From NCBI GenBank assembly GCA_036898135.1, contig CM072511.1, forward strand, positions 156,207,051 to 156,271,050: a DNA stretch of 64,000 nucleotides. The letters run 5' to 3'. Position numbers and translations under genes: made by a program. The first letter of the stretch is position 1, and every line of letters starts with the position of its first letter. Below are positions 1 to 9,655 of the stretch, piece by piece. Below the pieces are notes generated by a model. That model saw only the letters and a list, made by a program, of their open reading frames with translations, made no database searches and was not told the DNA's origin. This DNA comes from Oncomelania hupensis. Its lineage: Eukaryota; Mollusca; Gastropoda; Littorinimorpha; Pomatiopsidae.

Positions 1-73
1 AGTACGGTAGTAGCAGGAGGACGAATTCACTAAAAAAAATCAGTTGGGAGTATTATGGGATGGTCTGCCAACT

Positions 74-381
74 TATATATGTTCCGCGCTTTTTTGGAAT
101 CTGGGCAATTCTAGAATTGGCCTGCACAATTCTAGAATTGGCCTGCGCAATTCTAGAATTGGCCTACCCATTTTTGGAATTCCAACATTGGTTAGGGTTC
201 GGGTTCGGGTTCGGGTTAGGGTTACGGAAAGGTTAGGGGTTAGGTCCCTAACCCTTTCCCTAACCCTAACCTTAACCCTAACCCTGGCGGCCAATGTTTT
301 CATTAAAACAATGGGCAGCCCCTTCTATAATACTTCTAATTCCAAAAATGCCCGGATTCCAAAAAAGCGCGGAACATATAC
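74..381. mobile_element. Foldback-type MITE with telomere-like arms
   Basis: The left end (about 74-120) reads TATATGTTCCGCGCTTTTTT and the right end (about 345-381) is its inverse complement, so the unit is a long palindrome. Both arms carry AATTCTAGAATTGG or related short palindromes, and further in they carry TTAGGG-type repeats on the left and CCCTAA-type repeats on the right, so these also pair. No open reading frame of a transposase is present. I infer a non-autonomous foldback or MITE element; the superfamily is unknown and no target duplication was identified. Confidence 0.6.
188..286. repeat. Inverted interstitial telomere-like repeats
   Basis: Degenerate (TTAGGG/TTCGGG)n runs from about 190 to 246 and flips to CCCTAACCCT-type repeats from about 247 to 285. 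The head-to-head switch is in the middle of the palindromic element, so this is element content and not a chromosome end. Confidence 0.7.
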
Positions 382-861
382 AATGGCTGACACAAAATTT
401 GTTTGTTAAGTCGCTGATTGTGCTGATGCATCGGCAAGGGTCTTGCCAATAAAAGTAATTAAAAACAGCTTTCAAAACAACCAAGAGAAGAATGGATGAT
501 AAAGCTTGAGCTGGACCATCACCCGCATATTCGTGTCTCGACGCTTCATGAGAGAGGGTGTGTGGGCTTGTTGGTCTGCATCTTGGTCCTTCGCCTGAGT
601 CCAGACTTCGTCTGACAGAGTTGACTCTGTCCGTTTCCGAGTGGAGACTGCGTTGTCGACTTTCCGAGGGCATCCAACGTGACTTTGCTTTGTGCACTTC
701 ATAGACTGCTTCGTCGCCGTTCGCCGAGGCTGTTTTCTTCAGTCTCCTGCATGCTGGTGTGAGCATCTTACATTTTTATCAATTTTACCACTTTTGATGG
801 TTTTAGGTCCTGATTCGGATTTTTAGATCCGCTTGACGTGTGTTTTGTGGTCTGGTGTTCC
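382..861. other. No supported gene
   Basis: This stretch has moderate GC and a long minus-strand open frame rich in Ser and Arg, but no recognisable domain and no clear splice borders. I see no repeat family here either. It could hold an unrecognised exon; I do not call one. Confidence 0.4.
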
Positions 862-1086
862 CCATTTTATTTTTATTTCTTTTATTTTCTTTTGTTTGTT
901 TGTAGATTATAGTCACACGACACTTTCGCATATAGGTGACTACTGGACCGATTTATACTGACACCAGCGGGCCAGTTGTTGGTAAAGGGGAAAATAATAT
1001 GATCACACGTTGACCAATCCGGGATTCGAACCAGCGACCTTTCGGTTACTAGCAAGACGCTCTCTCCAACTGAGCTACCCGGCCCC
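862..1086 (-). mobile_element. tRNA-derived SINE
   Basis: On the minus strand the first 75 bases fold like a tRNA: an A box TAGCTCAGTTGG near 1070 and a B box GGTTCGAATCC near 1030. A tRNA-unrelated body of about 100 bases follows and then an A-rich tail (AAACAAACAAAAGAAAATAA, about 862-905). Internal pol III promoter plus body plus A-rich tail is the standard layout of a tRNA-derived SINE. It is not a functional tRNA gene because the sequence continues without a terminator. The family name is not known to me. Confidence 0.8.
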
Positions 1087-1452
1087 TCCAATATTTTCTT
1101 TTTGCTGCGCTCGCCCGGGTATCCATTTTTGTGTCTACCTGCCTCCTTGAGTCTCTCCTCATGGATGGCAGGGCCGCCTCGGCCGTTACTAACTCATGCT
1201 CGTCTCCCAAGCGCCGTATCTGCTTTTATGCCCAAGCCAAACTGGTACACAAACTATACTAGTACCAATTACGGATTTCCGTTTTACAAGACGAAAGAAA
1301 AGATCTCAGAACCTGTGCGTATTATCTGGATATTGCTAGTCAGCATTATAGATACATTTTCAGAAGGAGCCGAAGGAATAATTCGTCGTGAAACATGGGA
1401 TACGAGCATTTAGAGCAGCTTTGCCATGACTTGCCAAAAATCGTGAGATGAA

Positions 1453-1541
1453 CTCTCTCTGTTTCTGTCTCTCTCTGTGTGTCTCTCTCTCTTTCTCTCT
1501 CTGTGCCTCTCTCTGTGCCCCCCTCTCTCTCTCTCACACAC
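1453..1541. repeat. CT-rich microsatellite
   Basis: An imperfect (CT)n/(TCTG)n run ending in CACACACA. The rest of 1087-1551 shows no gene that I can support. Confidence 0.8.
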
Positions 1542-1551
1542 ACAATTCATG

Positions 1552-1800
1552 TTCTTTACTTGGAACAGACAATTTCTGTAGCTTTTGCCCTGCTCCCAAG
1601 CAAGTCACGTGCCACGTACAACCGCCTTCTCCAAGCTTTGGAGACACTCCGACCAGGAATTGCACCCACAACATTGATGACAGATTTTGAAAGTGCTGCC
1701 ATCTCGGCATTCAGGGAATCTTATCAGGGTTTAGAAGTCACCGGCTGTCATTTTCATTTGGCTCAAAACGTGTGGCGTCACATCCACTGTCTTCCTCTAG
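1552..1800 (+). pseudogene. MULE-type transposase fragment
   Basis: The frame encodes about 75 residues resembling the core of the MULE (Mutator-like) transposase domain: a stretch with SRATYNRLLQAL, then TTLMTDFESAAISAF, in which the Asp of TDFE matches the second catalytic Asp region of the family, then GCHFHLAQNVWRHI, which matches the conserved C-x2-H motif. Typical MULE transposases are several hundred residues long, so this is a scrap with neither the first catalytic Asp region nor the distal Glu. It is cut on the right by a minisatellite and on the left it runs out of the CT microsatellite. No terminal inverted repeats are visible around it. Confidence 0.7.
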
Positions 1801-1956
1801 CGCTATAATGTACGGCGCTACAATGTACGGCGCTAAAATTTCGCCACGCTGAAATGTACGGTGCTGAAAAGTCCCAGCGCTGAAGTGTACGGCGCTGAAG
1901 TATCATCGCGCTGAAGTGTATGGCGCTGAAGTTCTGGTGCTGAAGTGCTGGCGCTG
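1801..1956. repeat. 15-bp-type minisatellite (GCGCTGAAGTGTACG)
   Basis: About ten degenerate units built on GGCGCTGAAGTGTACG, with spacing of roughly 15 to 19 bases. It bridges the MULE fragment and the truncated 5' end of RTE copy A. Confidence 0.75.
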
Positions 1957-2330
1957 AAGTGACATGGAACCCCATCATCCAGGCCTATGCCCCAACATCA
2001 GACTATGACGACAGCGAAGTGGAGGATTTTTATGATAATCTACAGGCGGTCCTTGACCAAGTGCCGAAGAAGGACATAGTCATAGTGCAAGGCGACTGGA
2101 ATGCCAAGGTTGGCCAAGATGCGCACCACAACTGGGGAGACACAGTCATGTGGACCCCACTGCAACAACGAGACAAATGACAGGGGTCTGAGACTCTTGG
2201 AGTTTGCCAGATACAACAATCTGGTACTGGCAAACACGCTTGGTCTACACAAAAACTCCAGACGATGGACATGGCACAGTCCTGGCGTGGAGCATCACAA
2301 CCAAATAGACTACATCATGGTCATGAAACG

Positions 2331-3275
2331 CTTCAGATCAAGCATCAACATTGGCAGGACACGCACTTTTCCAGGAGCAGACATCGGAAGTGACCACGAT
2401 CTCGTGATGATGTCTTTAAGTTCGACCTGGACAAACTGCAAGACCCGGAGGTGGCAGAACTATTTCAGGCCACAATTGGAGGGAAATTTGCACCACTGCT
2501 CATTTTAAGGGCTGGTGAAGTAGATGTCAACACCATGACCACCACCTTCAACTCAGCTGTGACAGATGCCGCCACTGAGATCCTTGACAAGCACCGACCA
2601 AAGAAGAAGCCGTGGATCACACCTGAACTTTTGGATCTGTGTGATAAACGAAGAGAGATGAAAAAGAAAAAGAACACCTCACAGGGAGCTGATGTCTACC
2701 GAAAAATCAACAATGACATCCGAAAAGGCATGCGCACTGCAAAGGAGAACTGGATTGAAGATCAATGCCAGGAAATAGAGAACAGTCTGAACAAGCTTCA
2801 GATCAAGCGTCAACATTGGCAGGACACGCACTTTTCCAGGAGCAGACATCGGAAGTGACCACGATCTCGTGATAATGTCTTTCCGGCTCCACTTGAAGAG
2901 AGTAAACACAGCAAAGTGCACCAGACTGAAGTTCGACCTGGACAAACTGCAAGACCCGAAGGTGATAGAAATATTTCAGGCCACAATTGGAGGGAAATTT
3001 GCACCACTGCTCATTTTGTGAGCTGGTGAAGTAGATTCAACACCATGACCACCACCTTCAACTCAGCTGTGAAAGATGCCGCCACTGAGATCCTTGGCAA
3101 GCACCGGCCAAAAAAGAAGCCGTGGATCACACCTGAACGTTCGGACCTGTGTGATAAACGAAGAGAGATGAAGAACAAAAAGTACACCTCACAGGGAGCT
3201 GATTCCTACCGAAAAATCAACAATGACATCCGAAAAGGCATGCGCACAGCAAAGGAGAACTGGATAGAAGATCAA
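2331..3275 (+). repeat. Internal tandem duplication in RTE copy A
   Basis: The segment starting CTTCAGATCAAGC at about 2331 recurs at about 2803, so roughly 470 bases covering the endonuclease C-terminus and the linker are present twice. The two halves differ by scattered substitutions, and the second keeps a stretch that the first has lost near 2415. The other RTE copies in the window have it once. Confidence 0.8.
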
Positions 3276-4673
3276 TGCCAGGAAATAGAGAACAGTCTGA
3301 ACAAGAACAACAGCAAGAAGGCCTACCAGACTGTCAAGCGGCTGACAAGTGTCAAACAGCCCAAAGTCTCCACGATCCAAAGCAAGTCTGGCATATGCCT
3401 TACAGAAGAACAAGAAGTCTTGGACAGATGGACAGAGTACTGCTCTGACCTTTACAACCATACACCAAATGGAGACCCATCAGTTCTAGCATGTCCCGAG
3501 AACAGAGAAGAAGAAGAAATCCTCCCAATTCTCCGGGAAGAAGTTGAGGCAGCAGTGCAATCGCTAAAGAAAGGGAAGTCAGCAGGAGTGGACAACATAC
3601 CCGCGGAACTGCTACAAGCAGGAGGAGAAGCGATGATTGATGCCCTCACCATTATCTGTAACAAGATCTGGCAGAGTGGGGAGTGGCCTATACCATGGAC
3701 CCAGTCGCTTGTCATCACTCTTCCCAAAAAAGGTAACTTTCAAGAGTGTGAAAATTACCTGACCATCAGCCTCATCAGCCATCCCAGCATGGTCCTCCTG
3801 AAAATAATACTCAACAGGTTGAAACCCCAAGCTGAACAGATCATAGCTGAAGAACAAGCAGGATTCAGGGCAGGGCGAAGTACCACTGAGCAGATTTTCA
3901 ACCTCAGAGTAATCTGTGAGAAATACCTACAGCACCAACAACATCTATATCATGTGTTCATAGACTTCAAGAAGGCGTTTGACCGAGTCTGGCATGCAGC
4001 TCTATGGGCAACAATGAAAGTGTACAACATCAGCCCTAAAATTATTGAAGTCATCAAAAGCCTGTATGACAAGGCTACCAGTGCAGTCCTCCACAACAGC
4101 GCCATCGGGAACTGGTTCAGAACAACAATCGGTGTGCGTCAAGGATGCCTACTCTCTCCAACACTCTTCAACATCTTCCTAGAGCGCATCATGTCAGATG
4201 CTCTTGCAGACCATGAAGGCACAGTCAGCATAGGGGGTAGAGCAATCTCCAATCTTCGTTTTGCAGATGACATTGATGGATTGGCTGGAGAGGAACAAGA
4301 ACTTGAACAGCTGGTACAGAGGCTTGACACCACCTCCAGAGCCTATGGAATGGAAATAAGTGCAGAGAAGACCAAAATGATGACCAACAACACCAATGGC
4401 ATCAACACGGACATCAAAGTCCAAGGCCAATCCCTCAACACAGTGCATAGCTTCAAATATTTAGGGGCCATTGTATCAGACAATGGGTCCCGACAGGAAG
4501 TCCTCTCCAGGATCGCACAAACAACTGCTGCCCTGACAAGGTTGAAGCCCATTTGGAAAGACAGGACCATCAGTCTACATCTATATGCTTGCGAAGCATG
4601 GACCCCCACAGCAGATCTCCAACGAAGAATACAAAGCATGGAGATGAGGTGCTACAGAAGACTTCTGGGCATT
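3045..4673 (+). pseudogene. RTE reverse transcriptase (broken)
   Basis: An open frame of about 540 codons covers linker and RT. RT blocks in order: SAGVDNIPAEL (block 1 region, about residue 183), LPKKG with an altered CENYLTISLI (block 2; sister copies read NYRTISLI), EEQAGFRAGRST (block 3), FIDFKKAFDRVWH (block 4, first catalytic Asp), GVRQGCLLSP (block 5) and LRFADDIDGLAG (block 6 with the FADD catalytic pair). The enzyme would copy element RNA by target-primed reverse transcription. The frame runs a few codons into the inserted TIR element and then stops, so the C-terminal CCHC/thumb part lies 4.6 kb away. This copy keeps the longest RT frame of the seven RTE copies. Confidence 0.85.
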
Positions 4674-4683
4674 TCTGCCGTGA

Positions 4684-5150
4684 ACTGACAAAACCGAGCA
4701 AGTCCACAAAACCTACTTTCGAGAAAATCGACGTTTTGTGTTGCGCTATATTACGCGATCGTTTCTGGAAGTTTAAGGGCATATTATAATGCAATTCCTC
4801 GATTTTAGAGTGCATACCTTGAATGTTAAAGAAATGTTGGATAGATTTGATGTTTTAAGACTATTTGTGGACTTGCTTTGTTTTGTCAGATTATTCTTGA
4901 GATAGATCTTTGTTGAGAACATGACAAAACCAAGCAAGTCACCCGCTTGGTTTTGTCAGTTTATTATTGAATTAAATCCTTGTTAAAAAAATTCACAAAA
5001 CCAAGTAAGTCAAATCCGCTTGGTTTTGTCAGTTTATTATTAAGTAAATCCTTGTTTTCAAAATTCACCAAACCAAGTAAGTCCCATAGGCCGTTTCGTT
5101 TCTTTGTTAAAAAGTCTGACGAGATGAGTCACATAAGTTGGGTTTTGTAA
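4684..5150. repeat. Subterminal motif cluster, left side of TIR element 1
   Basis: The motif GACAAAACCAAGCAAGTC or close variants occurs at about 4687, 4865 (inverted), 4922, 4946 (inverted), 4992, 5019 (inverted) and 5065, with a decayed copy near 5112. Pairs at 4922/4946 and 4992/5019 form short perfect hairpins. I infer transposase-binding sites, by analogy with the subterminal repeats of other DNA transposons. Confidence 0.7.
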
Positions 5151-5499
5151 GATGTGGGTGCGGCAGTTACAGTGAGTGTATATGTGTGCCTGTTTATTGT
5201 TTTTAGCCATTCTTCACTTAATATTCCTGGGTTGGTATGCAGGAGTCATGGGTTTTTTTGCTCTCCCTTCAAAATAATATTAGATGCAGCCAATTTAATT
5301 TAAAAAATACAAAACTATTTTCCTTTCAGTTTCCTATTGTAGCGATCTTCCTGCCTTTACACCACGTGTATGTCTTGTATTTTGTTGCCCTTATTGTGTG
5401 TCTGTAATATATTTGTTGCTGTTTGTTTGTGGGTTCGGGCACTGAATAGAATAGGCCCAACGTTTCCCGGCGTGTCGTAAGAGGCGACTAACAGGGGTA

Positions 5500-6114
5500 A
5501 TGTTAGCACGGCATCACTGGGCGAAAGTCTTCTACACAGAAATCACCGGCCAGGGCGAGGAACCTCACGTTGCTACAGGTTCAACGACCACTTGCTCGGG
5601 GCCAAGGCGAGCCACACTGTATTCGTGGATTTCGGCTGTGCCCAACAGCCTGGAGAGGATTGGGCACCGCCAGGTCCTTTTTTGCCCAAGACACACTACA
5701 TGCATAATGACACTATCCACTAATTCCATACCGGATAGGTCGTCGCCCGGCTCAAGGACCGCGCCTTCCGTTGGCCACCAGGACGGAGGTGTTAAGTATG
5801 CTACTGATGGACAATTTAGCAAGATCCGCACGAGAAACAACATCGTCATAGGAACCTGGAATGTCAGGACCCTAACTGCGGAAGGAAAATTAGAAGAACT
5901 GGCCCACGAGTTGGACCACTATCGATGGAACGTTCTAGACATTAGCGAACTGCGCTGGAAAGGCCTAGGTGAAACAACGACAGACAAAGGCCACAAGCTC
6001 TATTTCAGCGGTAGAGATGACAGGCACGAACACGGCGTTGGATTCTTGGTCCACAAGAACATTCTAGCCACTGTCATGGGTTGCCGCCCAGTAGACTCAT
6101 TACCATCCGCCTGA
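5500..6114 (+). pseudogene. RTE copy B endonuclease, N-terminal part
   Basis: From about residue 112 the frame shows IVIGTWNVRTLTAEGKLEEL and then DISELRWKG, the first two motifs of the apurinic-type endonuclease of RTE elements (the Asn of GTWN and the Glu of SELRW are metal or phosphate ligands in the family). The preceding 110 residues are a leader without a known domain; I do not know whether they are translated. The frame shifts near 6090, after GCRPV. Confidence 0.8.
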
Positions 6115-6640
6115 GAGCAGCCCCTTTCAACATCACCATCATCCAGACCTATGCCCCAACATCAGACTATGACGACAGCGAAGTGGAGGATTTTTATGAA
6201 AATCTACAGGCGGTCCTTGACCAAGTGCCGAAGAAGGACATAGTCATAGTGCAAGGCGACTGGAATGCCAAGGTTGGCCAAGATGCGCACCACAACTGGT
6301 GAGACACATGTGGACCCCACTGCAACAACGAGACAAATGACAGGGGTCTGAGATTCTTGGAGTTTGCCAGATACAACAATCTGGTACTGGCAAACACGCT
6401 GGGTCTCCACAAAAACTCCAGACGATGGACATGGCACAGTCCCAGGCGGGGGGGGGGGGGGGGGGGGGGGGAGCATCACAACCAAATAGACTACATCATG
6501 GTCAAGAAACGCTTCAGATCAAGCATCAACATTGGCAGGACACGCACTTTTCCAGGAGCAGACATCGGAAGTGACCACGATCTCTTGATGATGTCTTTCC
6601 GGCTCCACTTGAAGAAAGTAAATACTGCACTAGACTGAAG
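6081..6640 (+). pseudogene. RTE copy B endonuclease, C-terminal part
   Basis: After the frameshift the domain continues with IIQTYAPTSDYDDSE, QGDWNAKVGQDAHHNW, then in another frame LGLHKNSRRWTWHSP, NQIDYIMVKKRFRSS and IGSDHDLLMMSF. These hold the remaining catalytic Asp, Asn and His residues expected of the family. A run of 24 G at 6448-6471 lies between WHSP and HHNQ and replaces a short G-rich string in sister copies. Confidence 0.8.
6448..6471 (+). repeat. Poly-G run of 24
   Basis: Twenty-four consecutive G bases inside the endonuclease of RTE copy B. Sister copies have CCGGCGGGGA or CTGGCGTGGA at this point. Confidence 0.9.
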
Positions 6641-7261
6641 TTCGACCTGGACAAACTGCAAGACCCGGAGGTGGCAGAACTATTTCAGGCCACAATTGAA
6701 GGGAAATTTGCACCACTGCTCATTTTGGGGGCTGGTGAAGTAGATGTCAACACCATGACCACCACCTTCAACTCAGCTGTGACAGATGCCGCCACTGAGA
6801 TCCTTGGCAAGCACCGACCAAAGAAGAAGCCGTGGATCACACCTGAACTTTTGGATCTGTGTGATAAACGAAGAGAGATTAAAAAAAAGAAAGAAAAAGA
6901 ACACCTCACAGGGAGCTGATGTCTACCGAAAAATCAACAATGACATCCGAAAAGGCATGCGCACAGCAAAGGAGAACTGGATAAATGCCAGGAAATAGAG
7001 AACAATCTGAACAAAAACAACAGCAAGAAGGCCTACCAGACTGTAAAGCGGCTGACAAGTTTCAAACAGCCCAAAGTCTCCACGATCCAAAGCAAGTCTG
7101 GCATATGCCTTACAGAAGAACAAGAAGTCTTGGACAGATGAACAGAGTACTGCTCTGACCTTTACAACCATACACCAAATGGAGACCCATCAGTTCTAGC
7201 ATGTCCCGAGAACAGAGAAGAAGAAATCCTCCCAATTCTCCGAGAAGAAGTTGAGGCAGCA

Positions 7262-8287
7262 GTGCAATCGCTAAAGAAAGGGAAGTCAGCGGGAGTGGAC
7301 AACATACCCGCGGAACTGCTACAAGCAGGAGGAGAAGCGATGATTGATGCCCTCACCATTATCTGTAACAAGATCTGGAAGAGTGGAGAGTGGCCTATAC
7401 CATGGGCCCAGTCGCTTGTCATCACTCTTCCCAAAAAAGGTAACCTTCAGGAGTGTGAAAATTACCGCACCATCAGCCTCATCATCCATCCCAGCAAGGT
7501 CCTCCTGAAAATATTACTCAACAGGTTGAAACCCCAAGCTGAACAAATCATAGCTGAAGAACAAGCAGGATTCAGGGCAGGGCGAAGTACCACTGAACAG
7601 ATTTTCAACCTCAGAATAATCTGTGAGAAATACCTACAGCACCAACATCATGTGTTCATAGACTTCAAGAAAACGTTTGACCGAGTCTGGCATGCAGCTC
7701 TATGGGCAACAATGAAAGCGTACAACATCAGACCTAAAATTATTGAAGTCATCATAAACCTGTATGACAAGGCTACCAGTGCAGTCCTCCACAACAGCGC
7801 CATCGGGAACTGGTTCAGAACAACAATCGGTGTGCGTCAAGGATGCCTACTCTCTCCAACACCCTTCAACATCTTCCTAGAGTGCATCATGTCAGATGCT
7901 CTTGCAGATCACGAAAGCACAGTCAGCATAGGGGGTAGAGCAATCTCCAATCTTCGTTTTGCGGATGACATTGATGGATTGGCTGGAGAGGAACAAGTAC
8001 TTGAACAGCTGGTACAGAGGCTTGACACCACCTCCAAAGCTTGTGGAATTGAAATAAGTGCAGAGAAGACCGAAATGATGACCAACAACACCAATGGCAT
8101 CAACACGGACATCAAAGTCCAAGGCCAATCCCTCAACACAGTGCATAGCTTCAAATATTTAGGAGCCATTGTATCAGACAATGGGTCCCGACAGGAAGTC
8201 CTCTCCAGGATCGCACAAACAACTGCTGCCCTGACAAGGTTGAAGCCATTTGGAAAGACAGGACCATCATTCTACATTCCAAAGTAA
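7262..8287 (+). pseudogene. RTE copy B reverse transcriptase
   Basis: This encodes the RT palm and fingers with the same blocks as copy A: SAGVDNIPAEL, NYRTISLI, EEQAGFRAGRST, FIDFKKTFDRVWH, GVRQGCLLSP and LRFADDIDGLAG. A one-base deletion near 8248 (GAAGCCATTT where copy A has GAAGCCCATTT) shifts the frame. The thumb and C-terminal region continue in another frame to about 8750, with RKLRWYGHVTRSSGLAKTIL and GRPKKRWEDNIREW. Confidence 0.85.
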
Positions 8288-9004
8288 GACTGCTGCGCTC
8301 CCTTGTCATCTCCATCTTCCTATATGCTTGCGAAGCATGGACCCTCACAGCAGATCTACAACGAAGAATACAAAGCATGGAGATGAGGTGCTACAGAAGA
8401 CTTCTGGGCATTTCCTATACCCAACACATCACCAACGACGAAGTCCGACAGACCATCACACAAGCCATTTGACAACACGATGACCTGCTCACAGTGGTGA
8501 AGAAACGGAAACTCCGATGGTATGGCCACGTCACCAGATCATCAGGCCTTGCAAAGACTATTCTGCAAGGCACAGTGCAAGGAGGTAGAAGAAGGGGGAG
8601 ACCGAAAAAGAGGTGGGAGGACAACATTCGAGAATGGACTGGTTTGACACTGAGCGAAGCCATCAGGGCTGCTGAGGACAGAGAGAGATGGAGTATGCTG
8701 GTTAAACGATCATCTGTGGTGCCCCTACGACCTCAGGGTTACGGGACAGGATAGGATAGGATAGGATAGTTTGTTTCTTTATTTCCACACCTCGTGGAAG
8801 TTGCCGCGTAGGCGGAAGATCTACAGGATCCTTCATGGTGGGCAGGAAAGTACATGAAGAAAACTCTTTTTCAAAAAGCCGAACACGTCCTTTGCTCACC
8901 GAAATTTCGTCATCATTTTCACAGGAAAATAATATTGCACAGCAGCAATAACATGGATTCTCACTGGTCCACTTCATCTTAAGGCGCTTTCTCATTGGTC
9001 GGGA

Positions 9005-9285
9005 GGACTTACTTTTCTTTGTCAGGTTATTGTAGAAAATGACGTCATCATGCCAACTCGAGCATCAGCCAGAGGATCGCCGAAACAAAATCGCAGGGGA
9101 CTTGCTTGGTTTTATCAGTTTATTCCCCCACTTAAAATTTTTTTAACAAGGACTTACTCTATGATATCTCCAAATCTAAACATAGTTCGGATTTGATTTT
9201 TACAGGTAAGATGCGTCATTCTCTTGCAAGTTTGATGGCGCAAAAAACTCATTTTCGACCTTAGGTGGACTTACTCGGTTTTGTC
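9005..9285. repeat. Subterminal motif cluster, right side of TIR element 1
   Basis: Inverted copies of the AAGTCC motif occur at about 9007 (GGACTTACTTTTCTTTGTCA), 9098 (GGACTTGCTTGGTTTTATCA), 9150 and 9266 (the TIR itself). The right arm therefore carries four motifs, mostly in one orientation, against eight mixed ones on the left. Confidence 0.65.
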
Positions 9286-9301
9286 AAATCACGGCAGAAT
9301 T

Positions 9302-9655
9302 TCCTATACCCAACACATCACCAACGACGAAGTCCGACAGACCATCACACAAGCCATTGGACAACACGATGACCTGCTAACAGTGGTGAAGAAACGGAAA
9401 CTCCGATGGTATGGCCACGTCACCAGGTCATCAGGCCTTGCAAAGACTATTCTGCAAGGCACAGTGCAAGGAGGTAGAAGAAGCGGGAGACCGAAAAAGA
9501 GGTGGGAGGACAACATTCGAGAATGGACTAGTTTGACACTGAGCGAAGCCATCAGGGCTGCTGAGGACAGAGAAAGATGGAGTATGCTGGTTAAACGATC
9601 ATCTGTGATGCCCCTACGACCTTCGGGTTACGGGACAGGATAGGATAGGATAGGA
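9302..9655 (+). mobile_element. RTE copy A (right part, 3' end)
   Basis: This continues copy A after TIR element 1. It encodes YTQHITNDEVRQTITQAIG, RKLRWYGHVTRSSGLAKTIL and GRPKKRWEDNIREW, the conserved C-terminal region of these RTE elements, then a (GGATA)n tail ending at 9655. Near-identity with the same part of copy B suggests that the two insertions are of similar age. Confidence 0.88.

Larger units (their letters stand above)
1961..4673 (+). mobile_element. RTE-clade LINE, copy A (left part)
   Basis: This is a 5'-truncated RTE-type (BovB-like) non-LTR retrotransposon. It starts inside the endonuclease, shown by QGDWNAKVGQDAHHNW near 2083-2130 and NQIDYIM near 2300. It then has the linker and a long reverse transcriptase frame. 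Relative to the other copies it lacks a piece near 2415 and carries an internal tandem duplication of about 470 bp. The element is interrupted at 4671-4673 (ATT) by a 4.6-kb insertion and resumes at 9299. RTE assignment rests on the one-ORF layout of apurinic endonuclease plus RT, the GTWNVR start in sister copies, and the short tandem 3' tail. Confidence 0.85.
5429..8768 (+). mobile_element. RTE-clade LINE, copy B (full length, 3.3 kb)
   Basis: This copy is flanked by the direct repeat GTTTGTTT at 5421-5428 and 8769-8776, so both ends are defined. The 5' UTR begins GTGGGTTCGGGCACTGAATA and the 3' end is a (GGATA)n tail, typical of RTE elements, which end in short tandem repeats. It sits inside TIR element 1. 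Domains in order are endonuclease (about 5838-6640), linker (6671-7260), RT (7262-8245) and the C-terminal region (8250-8750). Single-base frameshifts near 6090, 6300 and 8248, stop codons near 7140 and 8470, and a run of 24 G at 6448-6471 break it. Confidence 0.88.
4674..9298. mobile_element. Unclassified TIR element 1 with subterminal AAGTC motifs
   Basis: The insertion splits RTE copy A cleanly. The ends are inverted repeats starting TCTGCCGTGA (4674) and ending TCACGGCAGA (9298); about 34 bases pair, with 4 mismatches, including ACAAAACCGAG and AAGTCCAC. The interrupted RTE sequence reads ATT on both sides (4671-4673 and 9299-9301), so the target duplication is 3 bp or possibly 4. Removing nested RTE copy B (5429-8768) leaves about 1.28 kb with no recognisable transposase, so this is a non-autonomous DNA element. 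It has many internal copies of the TIR-proximal motif in both orientations. I cannot assign a superfamily. Confidence 0.75.

Noticed and set aside
188..286. A chromosome end
   Set aside because: The telomere-like repeats are short, degenerate and face each other inside a mobile element.
278..766. A 162-codon minus-strand protein
   Set aside because: Its end lies in the foldback element, the composition is Ser/Arg-rich and no domain or splice border is visible.
1000..1085. A tRNA gene on the minus strand
   Set aside because: The A and B boxes are there, but the sequence continues into a SINE body and A-rich tail without a terminator.
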